Assembly: GCF_003288845.1 (NCBI RefSeq)
Contig: NZ_NHYN01000014.1
Coordinates: 1-43,407, forward strand
Length of the DNA: 43,407 nucleotides
Origin: Helicobacter monodelphidis
Lineage (GTDB): Bacteria; Campylobacterota; Campylobacteria; Campylobacterales; Helicobacteraceae
Direction: 5' to 3'
Below the pieces are notes generated by a model, which saw nothing but the letters and a program-made list of their open reading frames with translations, made no database searches and was not told where the DNA came from. The translations under genes were made by a program, and so were the position numbers. Position 1 is the first letter of the stretch, and each line of letters begins with the position of its first letter. This document shows positions 18,350-27,300 of the stretch, piece after piece.

Positions 18350-19770
18350 AACAAATCATTGATTTTCCAATGAGAGAAAATGAATATATAGAATTTAAGC
18401 ATAACAACAAGAATCCTCAAGAAATTGGTGAATATATTTCTGTACTTTCCAGCTCTGCGACTTTATGTAATGTCTCCAAAGCATATTTAATTTATGGCAT
18501 CAATGATAATCAAGAGATTATAGGAACAGACTTTAAACCAAAGGAATGTAAGAAGGGCAATGAAGAATTAGAAAGTTGGCTGCATAGACTTTTAGAACCA
18601 AATATTAATTTTGTTATCAATGAAATTATATATCAAGAAAAACCTATTGTGATATTTGAAATAGACGCGACCACACATACGCCTATAAAATTTAGCGGAA
18701 GAGAATACATAAGAATAGGAAGCTACAAGAAACCTCTAAATGATTATCCAGAAAAGGAAAGATTACTTTGGCAAAAGCTCTCTGCCTTTTGTTTTGAAAA
18801 TGATATAGCAAAGCAAAATCTTAGTAAGAATGATATATTGAATTTGCTTGATACAGAAAGTTTTTTAAAGCTTACCTCATATGGTGAAACAAATCCAGAT
18901 TTTATCATTGATAAACTTATGGAGTATAAACTCGTAGTAAAACATTATTCATCTTTAGCTATCACTAATCTTGGTGCTATTCTTTTTGCAAAAAACCTTG
19001 ATAATTTTTCACATTTTCATAGAAAAAGAATGCGTGTTATCAAATACAAAGGGAATAATAAGCTAGAAACAGAATTTGAACAAGAAGGTAGCAAAGGATA
19101 TGCTACAGGCTTTCAAGGATTGATAAAATTTATTATAAACTCTTTACCAAAGCAAGAAACCATTAAAAATTCGATAAGGCAAAATAATTTATTATATCCA
19201 GAGATTGCCATAAGAGAATTGGTAGCCAATGCTTTAATACATCAGGATTTTAGTATGACAGGAACTAATCCTATGGTAGAAATTTTTGATAATAGGATTG
19301 AAATTACCAATAATGGCACATCTCTCGTAGAAGTGTTGAGGTTAATTGATTGTATGCCTAAATCTCGCAATGAAACTCTTGCGAGATTAATGAGAATATT
19401 AGGTATTTGCGAGGAAAGAGGTTCGGGTATAGACAAGGTTATTTCTTATACAGATAAATATCAACTCCCAGCCCCTATTTTTAGAGCTGAAAAGGATTAT
19501 TTTAAAGCAATTTTACTTGCTCCTATGCCTTTTGATGATATGGATAAAGAAGAGAGGATTAGAGCGACATATCAGCATTGTTGTTTGAAATTTTTAGAAC
19601 ATAATTGCATGACAAACTCTAGCTTGAGACAACGCTTTAATTTAGGTGATAAACAGCATTCAAAAGCCTCGAAAATTATAAGCGATACTTTGGAAAAAGG
19701 GCTCATCAAACCAGCTGATCCTGAAAATAAATCAACAAAACATATCAAATATATTCCATTTTTTGGATAA
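18334..19770 (+). CDS. AlbA_2/Schlafen-type domain protein with HATPase_c_4-like C-terminal half
   Basis: The 478-residue protein has an N-terminal AlbA_2 (Schlafen-like nucleic-acid-binding) domain at about 10-125, recognisable from ENEYIEFKHN, YLIYGINDNQEIIGTDF and THTPIKFSGREYIRIGS, followed by a part with RELVANALIHQDFS, VEIFDNRIEITNNG and RNETLARLMRILGICEERGSG, the ATPase-like module often annotated as RecG-like helicase. A winged-helix-like tail ends the protein. It is not a true helicase. The ATG at 18334 has AAGGA six bases upstream and lies inside the aberrant end of the yoeB relic. Genes of this type often accompany type I restriction loci, and an hsdS relic follows. A regulatory or defence role is inference. 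Confidence 0.82.
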   Translation: MHNILKQIIDFPMRENEYIEFKHNNKNPQEIGEYISVLSSSATLCNVSKAYLIYGINDNQEIIGTDFKPKECKKGNEELESWLHRLLEPNINFVINEIIYQEKPIVIFEIDATTHTPIKFSGREYIRIGSYKKPLNDYPEKERLLWQKLSAFCFENDIAKQNLSKNDILNLLDTESFLKLTSYGETNPDFIIDKLMEYKLVVKHYSSLAITNLGAILFAKNLDNFSHFHRKRMRVIKYKGNNKLETEFEQEGSKGYATGFQGLIKFIINSLPKQETIKNSIRQNNLLYPEIAIRELVANALIHQDFSMTGTNPMVEIFDNRIEITNNGTSLVEVLRLIDCMPKSRNETLARLMRILGICEERGSGIDKVISYTDKYQLPAPIFRAEKDYFKAILLAPMPFDDMDKEERIRATYQHCCLKFLEHNCMTNSSLRQRFNLGDKQHSKASKIISDTLEKGLIKPADPENKSTKHIKYIPFFG

Positions 19771-19934
19771 GTCTATGAATATTTCTTGTGTTATGTTTTC
19801 GTCATTTTTCTTTAAATTTTTCTTAATTACAAATCTGTATAGACCTATTTTACGCTATATAGAGCATATCTTCATCAAATTTCTTATATACCTCTCTCGT
19901 CATAAAAAATTAAACTATACTTAAAGGAATACAA

Positions 19935-21067
19935 ATGAGTGAATGGAAAACTTGTAGGCTTGGGGAAGCTCCATTAAATATTGTCGATGGCGATAGAGGT
20001 AAAAACTACCCAACACAAAATGATTTTCTTAGCGATGGATATTGTCTCTTTCTATCTACTAAAAATGTGCGTTCGAGTGGTTTTGATTTCGCAGAATGCC
20101 AATTTATTAGTAAAGACAAAGATTCTATACTAAGAAAGGGCAAGTTAGAAATGAACGATATAGTTTTAACTACGCGTGGCACAATAGGTAATGTCGCTCT
20201 TTATAATGAAAAAGTAAAATATCAAAATATGCGTATAAATTCAGGCATGGTTATCCCCTTCGTCCAAATATCAGTGAGCTAGATTCTAGATTTATTTTTT
20301 ATGCAATGGTAAATTTAAAAAGAGATATTGATAATTTTACTTCAGGCACTGCACAACCTCAACTTCCTATCAAGGATTTATCAACTTTAGAAATAAGCCT
20401 TCCACCGCTAGAGGAGCAAAGGAGGATAGCAGAGATTCTAAGCAGTCTTGATGATAAGATAGATTTACTCCATAAGCAAAACAAGACTTTAGAATCCCTA
20501 GCCCGACTCCTCTTCCGCCACCACTTCATCGACAACGCCAAAAGCGAATGGCAAATAGGAAAATTAGGAGATTATGTGAGGATTGTATATGGTAAAAATT
20601 TACCAACCAAAAACTTATTAAATTCTGGCTATCCTGTTTTCGGTGGAAATGGACAAATAGGATATTTTGATAAATTTCTTTATAAAGAACCACAAGTTTT
20701 AGTTTCTTGTAGAGGTGAAGCATCAGGCAAAGTTAATATTTCATATAAAGAATCTTATATAACAAATAATTCTTTGATATTAGAACGAAGTAAAGATAAA
20801 GACATAAGTTTTGTATATCTAAAATATTTTTGTCTTTCACAAGATTTTTCTTTATTTGTATCTGGCTCAGCCCAGCCACAAATTACAATACAAAGCTTGC
20901 AAGACGCTACTTTTATAAAACCTAATATAAAAGATATTCAATATTTTAGTCAAATTGTCTCAAGTTTTGAAACCAAGCAAGATAATAATTCTCAACAAAT
21001 CTTGAAGCTAGAGAAAATGCGTGATATAATACTACCAAGATTATTGAGCGGGGAAGTGAGGGTGTGA
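19935..21067 (+). pseudogene. hsdS: Type I restriction specificity subunit, frameshifted (hsdS)
   Basis: HsdS carries two target recognition domains separated by conserved helices and directs the methylase and nuclease to DNA. The first part (19935-20282) reads MSEWKTCRLGEAPLNIVDGD through TRGTIGNVALYNEK and then runs into a stop. The frame continues one base off as RPNISELDSRFIFYAMVNLK, then GTAQPQLPIKDL, LPPLEEQRRIAEILSSLDDKI, a second recognition domain and the final LEKMRDIILPRLLSGEV. Adding one C to the CCCC at 20255-20258 restores a single frame of about 377 residues. No hsdM or hsdR is in the window. An internal ATG at 20306 could still give a 253-residue partial protein. Confidence 0.88.
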
Positions 21068-21068
21068 A

Positions 21069-21938
21069 GTGAATAAAGAGGCTAGTTTTAATATATATAG
21101 GTATCAAATTTTGCCAAGAGATAGGATAGAATTTTCATTGTTTGATGAGATTCAAAATGTTGAACAATTAATAGAAAATAAAAATAAAATACTTCAACAA
21201 ATTTTAGAATCTTTAGAAACTCGTGATTTTAGGCATCGTCAATATCCTATTAAATTTCAATTAAAGTATAATTTAGATAACTTTTTGATATTTAAATTAG
21301 ATGTGAAGAGGGTTACAAAGATTGGGAATGAGGACTTGGAAGATACTGAACATGATGATTGGCGATATATTTTTATAATATTTTGGAATCACCCAGATAA
21401 GCAATTTTTACTCATTCAAGATAAGGTAAAAGTTTTTAATGATATAAAAGTTTCGCATACGAGGATAATGAAAATTCTTGAACAATCTTTATTGGAAAAA
21501 CAATTAGTTATCAAATCAGAATCTTTATTTGATAAATCTGAGTTTTGGAATATTGTAAATTTATATCCAGATAAAATTTCTCGTGTTAGATTTAATCTCA
21601 TTACTCCCAATATGGCTAATATTTCTAGTGCTTTATCTAAAGATTTAAAAAATCTTTTTAAGGCTACAAATACCACAGAAAGTTCGTTAGAAATAAAATC
21701 TGCAGAGCAATCTAAATTACATTTACAACAGGGTGATGATTTGGTAGAAGATATGGTTGATTATGCAAGTAATGGTGGAGGGTCTATTAATATTAAAGTA
21801 AAAGGCATTAAAAAGGTATTTAAAACAACAGATAAATATAAATCGATAGCTATTGATGAAATAACTTTGAATGCAGACAAACAAGAAAGTATAACAAAAG
21901 CTATAAATGACTTAGAAAAATTATTGGATAATTTATAA
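21069..21938 (+). CDS. Unrecognised soluble protein, first gene of a pair behind hsdS
   Basis: The 289-residue protein starts at GTG, one base after the hsdS stop, so it is probably translationally coupled. It has no signal peptide or membrane segment. The N-terminal part (FNIYRYQILPRDRIEFS, then a helix of about 25 residues) leads into beta-rich sequence with DWRYIFIIFWNHPDKQFLLIQ, and the C-terminal third holds ISSALSKDLKNLFKATN, a Gly-rich NGGGSINIKVKG stretch and a terminal helix. I cannot assign a family; no nuclease, ATPase or methylase motif is visible. The DNA is visibly more AT-rich than the flanks. The next gene, a small membrane protein, starts two bases after its stop, which suggests a two-component system. 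Confidence 0.72.
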   Translation: MNKEASFNIYRYQILPRDRIEFSLFDEIQNVEQLIENKNKILQQILESLETRDFRHRQYPIKFQLKYNLDNFLIFKLDVKRVTKIGNEDLEDTEHDDWRYIFIIFWNHPDKQFLLIQDKVKVFNDIKVSHTRIMKILEQSLLEKQLVIKSESLFDKSEFWNIVNLYPDKISRVRFNLITPNMANISSALSKDLKNLFKATNTTESSLEIKSAEQSKLHLQQGDDLVEDMVDYASNGGGSINIKVKGIKKVFKTTDKYKSIAIDEITLNADKQESITKAINDLEKLLDNL

Positions 21939-21940
21939 TT

Positions 21941-22390
21941 ATGGAATTCATTAAAAATATTTTTATGTCTCTTGGAATAGGTTTTTTATTTTCAATATTG
22001 CAACAAATACTTGATTCTTATTTTTTAATAAAGTTTTTAGAAAATAATCTTATAACTATTCTAGTTGCCCTATTGGCTATAAACTCTGCTACATTAGGTA
22101 TTATTTTAACAAAAATACGCGAAATTATAGACAAAAATCCAGAAAAAGCTGATTTTTCTAGCACAAAAAAAGAGATGGTTATTTCAATCAATGAGCAGAT
22201 TGTTTTAATTGTATTTTCTGCCCTTTCTTTGACTTTGCATAATAGTGAATTACACATTATCAAATGTAACCCTTATATCCAATTAAGCTTTGAAACATTG
22301 ATATTTAGCTGTTTTATCTATGCAATATTAATTTTGTCAGATACAGCAAAAAGTGTTTTTGTGCTTTTAGATTTTAAGCTTAAACAATAA
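21941..22390 (+). CDS. Small four-segment membrane protein, second gene of the pair
   Basis: The 149-residue protein has about four hydrophobic segments (roughly 5-25, 37-58, 86-104 and 112-134) with short Lys/Glu-rich loops, and no enzymatic motif. The ATG lies two bases behind the stop of the 289-residue gene. A soluble protein paired with a small multi-pass membrane protein is a layout seen in several anti-phage systems, where the membrane part acts as effector; here this is only analogy. Downstream comes a RhuM relic, so the pair is enclosed by remains of a restriction locus. Confidence 0.7.
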   Translation: MEFIKNIFMSLGIGFLFSILQQILDSYFLIKFLENNLITILVALLAINSATLGIILTKIREIIDKNPEKADFSSTKKEMVISINEQIVLIVFSALSLTLHNSELHIIKCNPYIQLSFETLIFSCFIYAILILSDTAKSVFVLLDFKLKQ

Positions 22391-22399
22391 GGACACCAC

Positions 22400-22504
22400 T
22401 TGCATACACAGAATCACCCCATAGCTCCCCTCATTATCTATCAAGATGAAAGGGACGATATTCATCTCGAAGTGAAGCTTGAAAATGAGAGTATTTGGGT
22501 ATAA
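22400..22504 (+). pseudogene. N-terminal relic of a RhuM-family gene
   Basis: The frame encodes about 34 residues including APLIIYQDERDDIHLEVKLE and then NESIWV before a TAA. This is the start pattern of RhuM-family proteins (a YxxDDGxxxIEVxLENETVWL-like stretch), which normally continue with a DNA-binding-like segment of several hundred residues. Everything after the Trp-Val is missing. RhuM genes are frequently found between type I restriction genes, in line with the hsdS relic upstream. A TTG at 22400 is the first possible start; real translation is doubtful. Confidence 0.6.
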
Positions 22505-22622
22505 TTAACTTGAAAATTATATTTATCTTTCCTTCGTATAAGACAAATGGAATACCTCCAACTCACCCAATATGATGTTTTCTATAGTTTGTAAAAGTTT
22601 TTCATGAATTTTGCAAAACCCC

Positions 22623-22653
22623 TTGACTTAGAGTAACTCTCATCATTTATAAT
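22623..22653 (+). promoter_or_regulatory. Promoter with 19-bp spacer and dyad, MerR-type candidate
   Basis: TTGACT at 22623-22628 and TATAAT at 22648-22653 are separated by 19 bases, longer than the standard 17. The spacer begins TAGAGTAACTCT, in which AGAGT and ACTCT form a dyad centred near the TAA. Long-spacer promoters with a central dyad are the hallmark of MerR-family activation. It points at the acetyltransferase gene 116 bases downstream. No merR gene is in the window. The rest of the 22505-22768 gap holds no recognisable gene. Confidence 0.5.
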
Positions 22654-22768
22654 ACTAAAAATTTCAAGTTATAGAATCTCACAGGGCAAAGAAAGATTCA
22701 AAACAATACCATTGCACTTTGTGCAGATTCTATAAAAAGAGATTTTGGATAATATGCAAGGAGCGATT

Positions 22769-23485
22769 ATGCAACATAGCGACAAATACACACAAAATAT
22801 ATGCGAAGATTCTAAGCAAGATTCTCAAAAGAGTGAATCTCAATTCGCCTCAAGTATCCCCTCGCCTATCGGGCTTGATAGGAGCAATCCAAAGTGGCGT
22901 AGCACACCTGCACCAAGCACAAATAGAGATGTTTTCATACGCGATTTGGAGGGCGAACTCGTAAGTATGGACGATAAAGAATGCGATAGAATCACATCGA
23001 TTATCAAGCAGACTTTGCAGCTTACAAACAAGCTTAATAACGGCATTCATAGCGATGAGGAAGTGAGGGCGATTTTTAGCGAAATCATCGGGCAAAAAGT
23101 CGATGAAAGCGTGTGGATACTGCCGCCATTTTATGTGGATTATGGGCGAAATATCCGCGTGGGCAAGAGGTTTTTTATGAATCAAAACTGCACTTTTATG
23201 GATAGGGGTGGGATAACTATCGGTGATGATGTCTTCATCGCGCCAAAATGTAATTTGACGACGATTAATCATGATTTTAATCCCTACAATCGCCGTGCGA
23301 CATTTTGCAAACCCATTGTGATAGGTGATAGAGTGTGGATAGGGATTGGTGCGACAATTTGTCCGGGTGTAACGATTGGGGAAAATAGTATCATCGCCGC
23401 AGGGAGTGTCGTAACAAAAGATATTCCACCAAATGTCATAGTGGGCGGGAATCCAGCAAGAGTGATAAAGAAATTGGATGTATGA
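22769..23485 (+). CDS. Hexapeptide-repeat O-acetyltransferase (maltose/galactoside acetyltransferase type)
   Basis: The enzyme is predicted to transfer acetyl from acetyl-CoA to a sugar. The 238-residue protein has an extra N-terminal region of about 50 residues, Ser/Asp-rich and probably disordered, then the acceptor-binding helices (SIIKQTLQLTNKLN), and from about residue 110 a left-handed beta-helix of hexapeptide turns: ILPPFYVDYGRNIRVGKRFF, MDRGGITIGDDVFIAPK, then IVIGDRVWIGIGATICPGV and IGENSIIAAGSVVTKDI. The catalytic histidine is in TINHDF. ATG 22769 is chosen because AAGGAG at 22758-22763 precedes it by five bases. It is convergent with a secreted-protein gene and shares a hairpin terminator with it. 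Confidence 0.88.
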   Translation: MQHSDKYTQNICEDSKQDSQKSESQFASSIPSPIGLDRSNPKWRSTPAPSTNRDVFIRDLEGELVSMDDKECDRITSIIKQTLQLTNKLNNGIHSDEEVRAIFSEIIGQKVDESVWILPPFYVDYGRNIRVGKRFFMNQNCTFMDRGGITIGDDVFIAPKCNLTTINHDFNPYNRRATFCKPIVIGDRVWIGIGATICPGVTIGENSIIAAGSVVTKDIPPNVIVGGNPARVIKKLDV

Positions 23486-23495
23486 GAAGATTCGC

Positions 23496-23519
23496 AGATT
23501 CTATATATTTATAGAATCT
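23496..23519. terminator. Bidirectional stem-loop terminator between convergent genes
   Basis: AGATTCTATA (23496-23505) and TATAGAATCT (23510-23519) pair perfectly over ten bases around the loop TATT. It lies between the acetyltransferase stop (23485) and overlaps the last codons of the minus-strand gene (stop at 23509-23511). No long T run follows on either strand, so efficiency is uncertain. The stem is built from the word AGATTCT, which is common in this part of the window. Confidence 0.6.
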
Positions 23520-24099
23520 CATACGCGTGGCACTCGGAATATATTTCGCCAGATTTATCATAGAAATAATCGCTCCCTAGCCCATCTTCTGTGATGATAT
23601 GCGTGATTTTTACACCATTTTTAAGAGTGAGATACACCACACCGCCCACACTTGTGCTACCCGGAGTAGCGGCTCTCACTAGAATCTTGCTCCCTTTGGG
23701 GAGAGAATGTGCTTCAAAAACTACTTTGCCCATTTCATGCCAATTTGCCCCATTATCCCCGCCATAGCCATGAGGAAACCAATCATCAACACTTGATTTA
23801 TCATTTTTGTGTCCTAGAATCTGTATACTTTTGATTGTCTCATTCAATTCTATCACTTCATAATCCACTCCCCACGAATTTGCCTTGACATAGGTTGCAT
23901 CACTATAATACTTCAGCACACCGCTTTCTCCGCCTGCCTCATCACCGCCATATTCCTTGATTATTTTGACTGCATACTGCTTTGCTTCAATCTGTGCTTC
24001 AGAGAGACACAAAGGCTCTGCCCACGCATAAAACACCATAATCCCAATAATCCCATAGAGGGCGAATATGAGTTTTAGACACTTTTTGAGAGTTTGCAT
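23509..24099 (-). CDS. Secreted protein of unknown function
   Basis: The 196-residue protein starts with a clear signal peptide (KK, hydrophobic LIFALYGIIGIMVFYAWA, cleavage likely near AWA-EP). The mature part begins PLCLSEAQIEAKQYAVKIIK and contains GGDEAGGESGV, DDWFPHGYGGDNGANW and an even spread of beta strands; one Cys near the start and one near the end may form a disulfide. I do not recognise a family. ATG 24099 is preferred over an upstream start at 24150 because it has AAGGAG at the right distance and starts the signal peptide directly. An inverted repeat at 24136-24152 lies just upstream. Confidence 0.72.
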   Translation of the reverse strand: MQTLKKCLKLIFALYGIIGIMVFYAWAEPLCLSEAQIEAKQYAVKIIKEYGGDEAGGESGVLKYYSDATYVKANSWGVDYEVIELNETIKSIQILGHKNDKSSVDDWFPHGYGGDNGANWHEMGKVVFEAHSLPKGSKILVRAATPGSTSVGGVVYLTLKNGVKITHIITEDGLGSDYFYDKSGEIYSECHAYEIL

Positions 24100-24135
24100 A
24101 CTTGCTCCTTGTAATGACTTTAATGACTTACAAAA

Positions 24136-24152
24136 TTGTGATTCTATCACAA
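24136..24152. promoter_or_regulatory. Perfect dyad TTGTGAT-TCT-ATCACAA, possible operator
   Basis: Seven-base arms around a three-base centre lie 37 to 53 bases upstream of the secreted-protein start codon. The arms recall CRP/FNR half sites, but the spacing between TGTGA and TCACA is five instead of six bases. It is a candidate operator, not a demonstrated one. Confidence 0.35.
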
Positions 24153-24202
24153 AACACGAGGAGAAATTATATCGTTTTTACCACTATGATTGAGTGTCGT
24201 AT

Positions 24203-24270
24203 CGTTTGGGCGGTGGTGAGTGAGAGGCTTCAACTTCACTTTTACCCCTACCCAAACGCGAGGCTTCAAC
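24203..24270. repeat. Structured intergenic stretch with inverted and direct repeats
   Basis: CGTTTGGG (24203-24210) pairs with CCCAAACG (24251-24258), and inside the loop AGTGA can pair with TCACT. GAGGCTTCAAC occurs twice, at 24224-24234 and 24260-24270. The stretch lies upstream of the promoter-like TATAAT of the type IIG enzyme. Its role is unknown. Confidence 0.35.
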
Positions 24271-24321
24271 AAAACACTTTTATGAATATCTAAGAAAGTA
24301 GCATTTAAATAAAATCCTTGT

Positions 24322-24327
24322 TATAAT
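24322..24327 (+). promoter_or_regulatory. Probable -10 box of the type IIG enzyme gene
   Basis: A TATAAT lies 31 bases before the GTG start, with a TAGGTAGGA ribosome binding site between. No clear -35 box is visible. Confidence 0.5.
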
Positions 24328-24358
24328 AGCAACTTGAGTAAATATGTAGGTAGGAATT

Positions 24359-27300
24359 GTGATTACAAAAGAAAATTTTAAAGCAAGTTTAGAATCTCTA
24401 GGATTTCAACACAATAATGATGAGGTGTATATAAAAATATTTGATGATTCAGAATGCGAACTACAAGCTGATTTTAAACACTCAAAGCTTCTTTATCCTA
24501 AGGGAATCATCATCAATGACGCGACTACAAGTAATTTTTCTAAACCTGAAAATTTTGTTGTCTTTGAATGTGTGCATAGACTTTTAGAAAAAGGCTACAA
24601 ACCACAGCATTTAGAGCTAGAGCCAAAATGGCAACTAGGCAGAGAGGCAAAAAGCGGCAAAGCTGATATTTTGGTCAAAGATAATGAGGGAAATTCCTAT
24701 TTGCTTATTGAGTGCAAAACCACAGATTCTAAAAATAGTGAATTTAAAAAAGAGTGGGAGCGAATGCAAAACAATGGCGGACAGCTTCTCTCATACTATC
24801 AGCAAGATAAAAATGTCAAATTCCTTTGTCTTTATACGAGTGATTTTAATGGGGAAAATATTATTTTTGAAAATTATATTTTAAATATGCAAGACAATGA
24901 AGATTATTTAAGAAAAAATGATTTTAAAGATTCATACAAAAACGCTAATACGAATGAGGAAGTTTTTAAAGTTTGGAGCGAGATTTATAAATATGATGCT
25001 TCAAGCATTGGAATCTTTGAGCGAAATATCAATGCCTATGAAGTAGGAAAAAATGCTCTTTGTTTCGAGGACTTAAAAGAATTGCAATCTTTTAAAGATG
25101 ATTCTAAAAAACACGAAGATGGCAAATATCACGAATTTGCAAAAATCTTGCGAAAGTATAATATTTCAGGCAAAGAAAATGCCTTTGATAAGCTTGTCAA
25201 TCTCTTTTTATGTAAAATCTATGATGAGATTCACAATAAAAATAATCTCAAATTTGTTTATCGTGGCGTGATTGCAGATAGCTTTGAGGATATGCAAGAT
25301 AGATTAATGTTGCTTTATAAAGAGGCGATGAGCGAGTTTTTAAAAGAAGAGGTAACCTTTATCGCAGATGAGACGATAGAAAAGGCTTTTAGTGCGTTAA
25401 ATCATAATAAAAAGAGCATTTCAAGCTTGGAAAGCGAAGTCAAAGGATTTATTAAAGCATTGAAATTTTATTCAAACAATGATTTTGCATTTTTGGAAGT
25501 GCATAATGAGGAGCTTTTTTATCAAAATGCCTTAGTGCTTATATCGGTTGTGAAGCTTTTTGAGAATCTCAAGCTTACCCAAAACAAAACCAATCAATTC
25601 TTAGGCAATCTTTTTGAACTCTTTTTACAAAAAGGTATGAAGCAAGATGAGGGGCAGTTTTTTACCCCTGTGCAAATTTGTGAGTTTATAATGTATTCTT
25701 TGCCCTTGCAAGATTATATTGATACAAAGATTCCAAAAGTGCTTGATTATGCGTGTGGAGCGGGGCATTTTCTCAATACTTATGCGAATTTTTTGCAAGA
25801 GTTCTGCAAAAAAGAAAATGTAAAAGAATATTTTTCTCAAATCTATGGCATAGAAAAAGAATATCGTTTAAGCAAAGTTGCCAAAGTCTCAAGCTGTATG
25901 TATGGGCAAAATGAGATAAATATCCTCTATGCAGACGCACTCTCAAGCGATGCGTTAGAATCTAAGATGAATAATTTTAGCTTTGATATACTTGTTGCCA
26001 ATCCTCCTTATAGTGTGCAAGGCTTTTTAGAGACTTTGAGCGAAAAATCACGCAAAAGCTATACGCTTTTTAGTCAGCAAATAAATTTAGAGACGAATAA
26101 CAATATCGAATGCTTTTTTATCGAGCGAGCCAATCAGCTTTTAGACGATAAGGCTATCACGGCTATTATTTTACCCTCTTCACTCCTCAATAAAAGCGGG
26201 ATTTATGAGCAAGCTAGAGAAATTATCCTCCAAAACTTTGATATTATCTCTATTGTGGAGCTAGGGAGCAATACTTTTGGTGCGACAGGGACAAACACGA
26301 TTATTTTATTTATGCAAAAGCGAATAAGTTTTAAAAATGATAGGTTACATTCACAAAGATTGAAACTCATTCAAGAGAGATTAGACTATGAAAATCTCAT
26401 CAATAATGATAATTTTAAAGAAAATGATTTATTAGAATCTTATATAAGTTATAGAGGTTTTGAGCCAGAATCTTACAAATCATTTTTAGATTCTATATTG
26501 AGCGATGAGATATTAGAAAATGAAAATTTCAAAGAATACAAGCAAGAATTTCTTAAAAGTGCCTCATATAAAAAGCTCAAAGATTCTAAGATTTATAAAG
26601 ATTGTGAGGATAAAAAAGCCTTAGAGGAGAAAGAATTTGTCCATTTTTGCCTTGAGAGAGAGAAAGAAAAATTGCTTTACTTTGCTTTGAGTATAGAAAA
26701 TGAAGTGCTGATTATCAAATCTCCTAGTGAAAATAAAGAGCAAAAGAAATTCTTAGGCTATGAATGGAGTGATAGAAAGGGCAGTGAGGGGCTTAAAGAG
26801 CTAAACACCCCATATCTCACACCACTTTTTGAAAGGGGCAATCCAGATAATCAAAACAAGCTTAGCTTTCTCATCAAACAAAGCTTTTTGAGAAATGAAT
26901 TTGAGATTCCAAATGATTTGACACAATACGCAAGTAGGGCAAGGCTTGTAGATATGATAGATTTTAGCAAAGTAGAGTTTGATAAGGCGATAAGTTTAAG
27001 TCCTTCGCGGTCATTGCGAGGCGAAGCCGAAGCAATCCATAATCCTTTTGTAAATTATAGGTATCCGTTGGTGAAGTTAGAATCTATTTGTAAAATGTAT
27101 CAGCCAAAAACTATTACTAGCACAGAAATTTTAGAACAAGGAAAATACAAAGTTTATGGAGCTAACGGAATTATTGGATACTTCAATGAATATAATCACA
27201 AAGATTCTGAAGTAGCTATGACTTGTAGAGGTGCAACTTGTGGAACTATTAATTTTACAGAACCAGAGTCTTGGATAACAGGAAATGCTATGGTTATTTC

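Noticed and set aside
18334-19770. True RecG helicase
   Set aside because: No Walker A or helicase motifs; the RecG label comes from the ATPase-like C-terminal module of AlbA_2 proteins.
20255-20258. CCCC at the hsdS frameshift as a phase-variation tract
   Set aside because: Four bases are too few for frequent slippage; treated as a mutation or sequence error.
24102-24293. 63-residue plus-strand frame in the gap before the type IIG gene
   Set aside because: It overlaps the start of the secreted-protein gene and a repeat-rich stretch; composition and lack of homology suggest chance.
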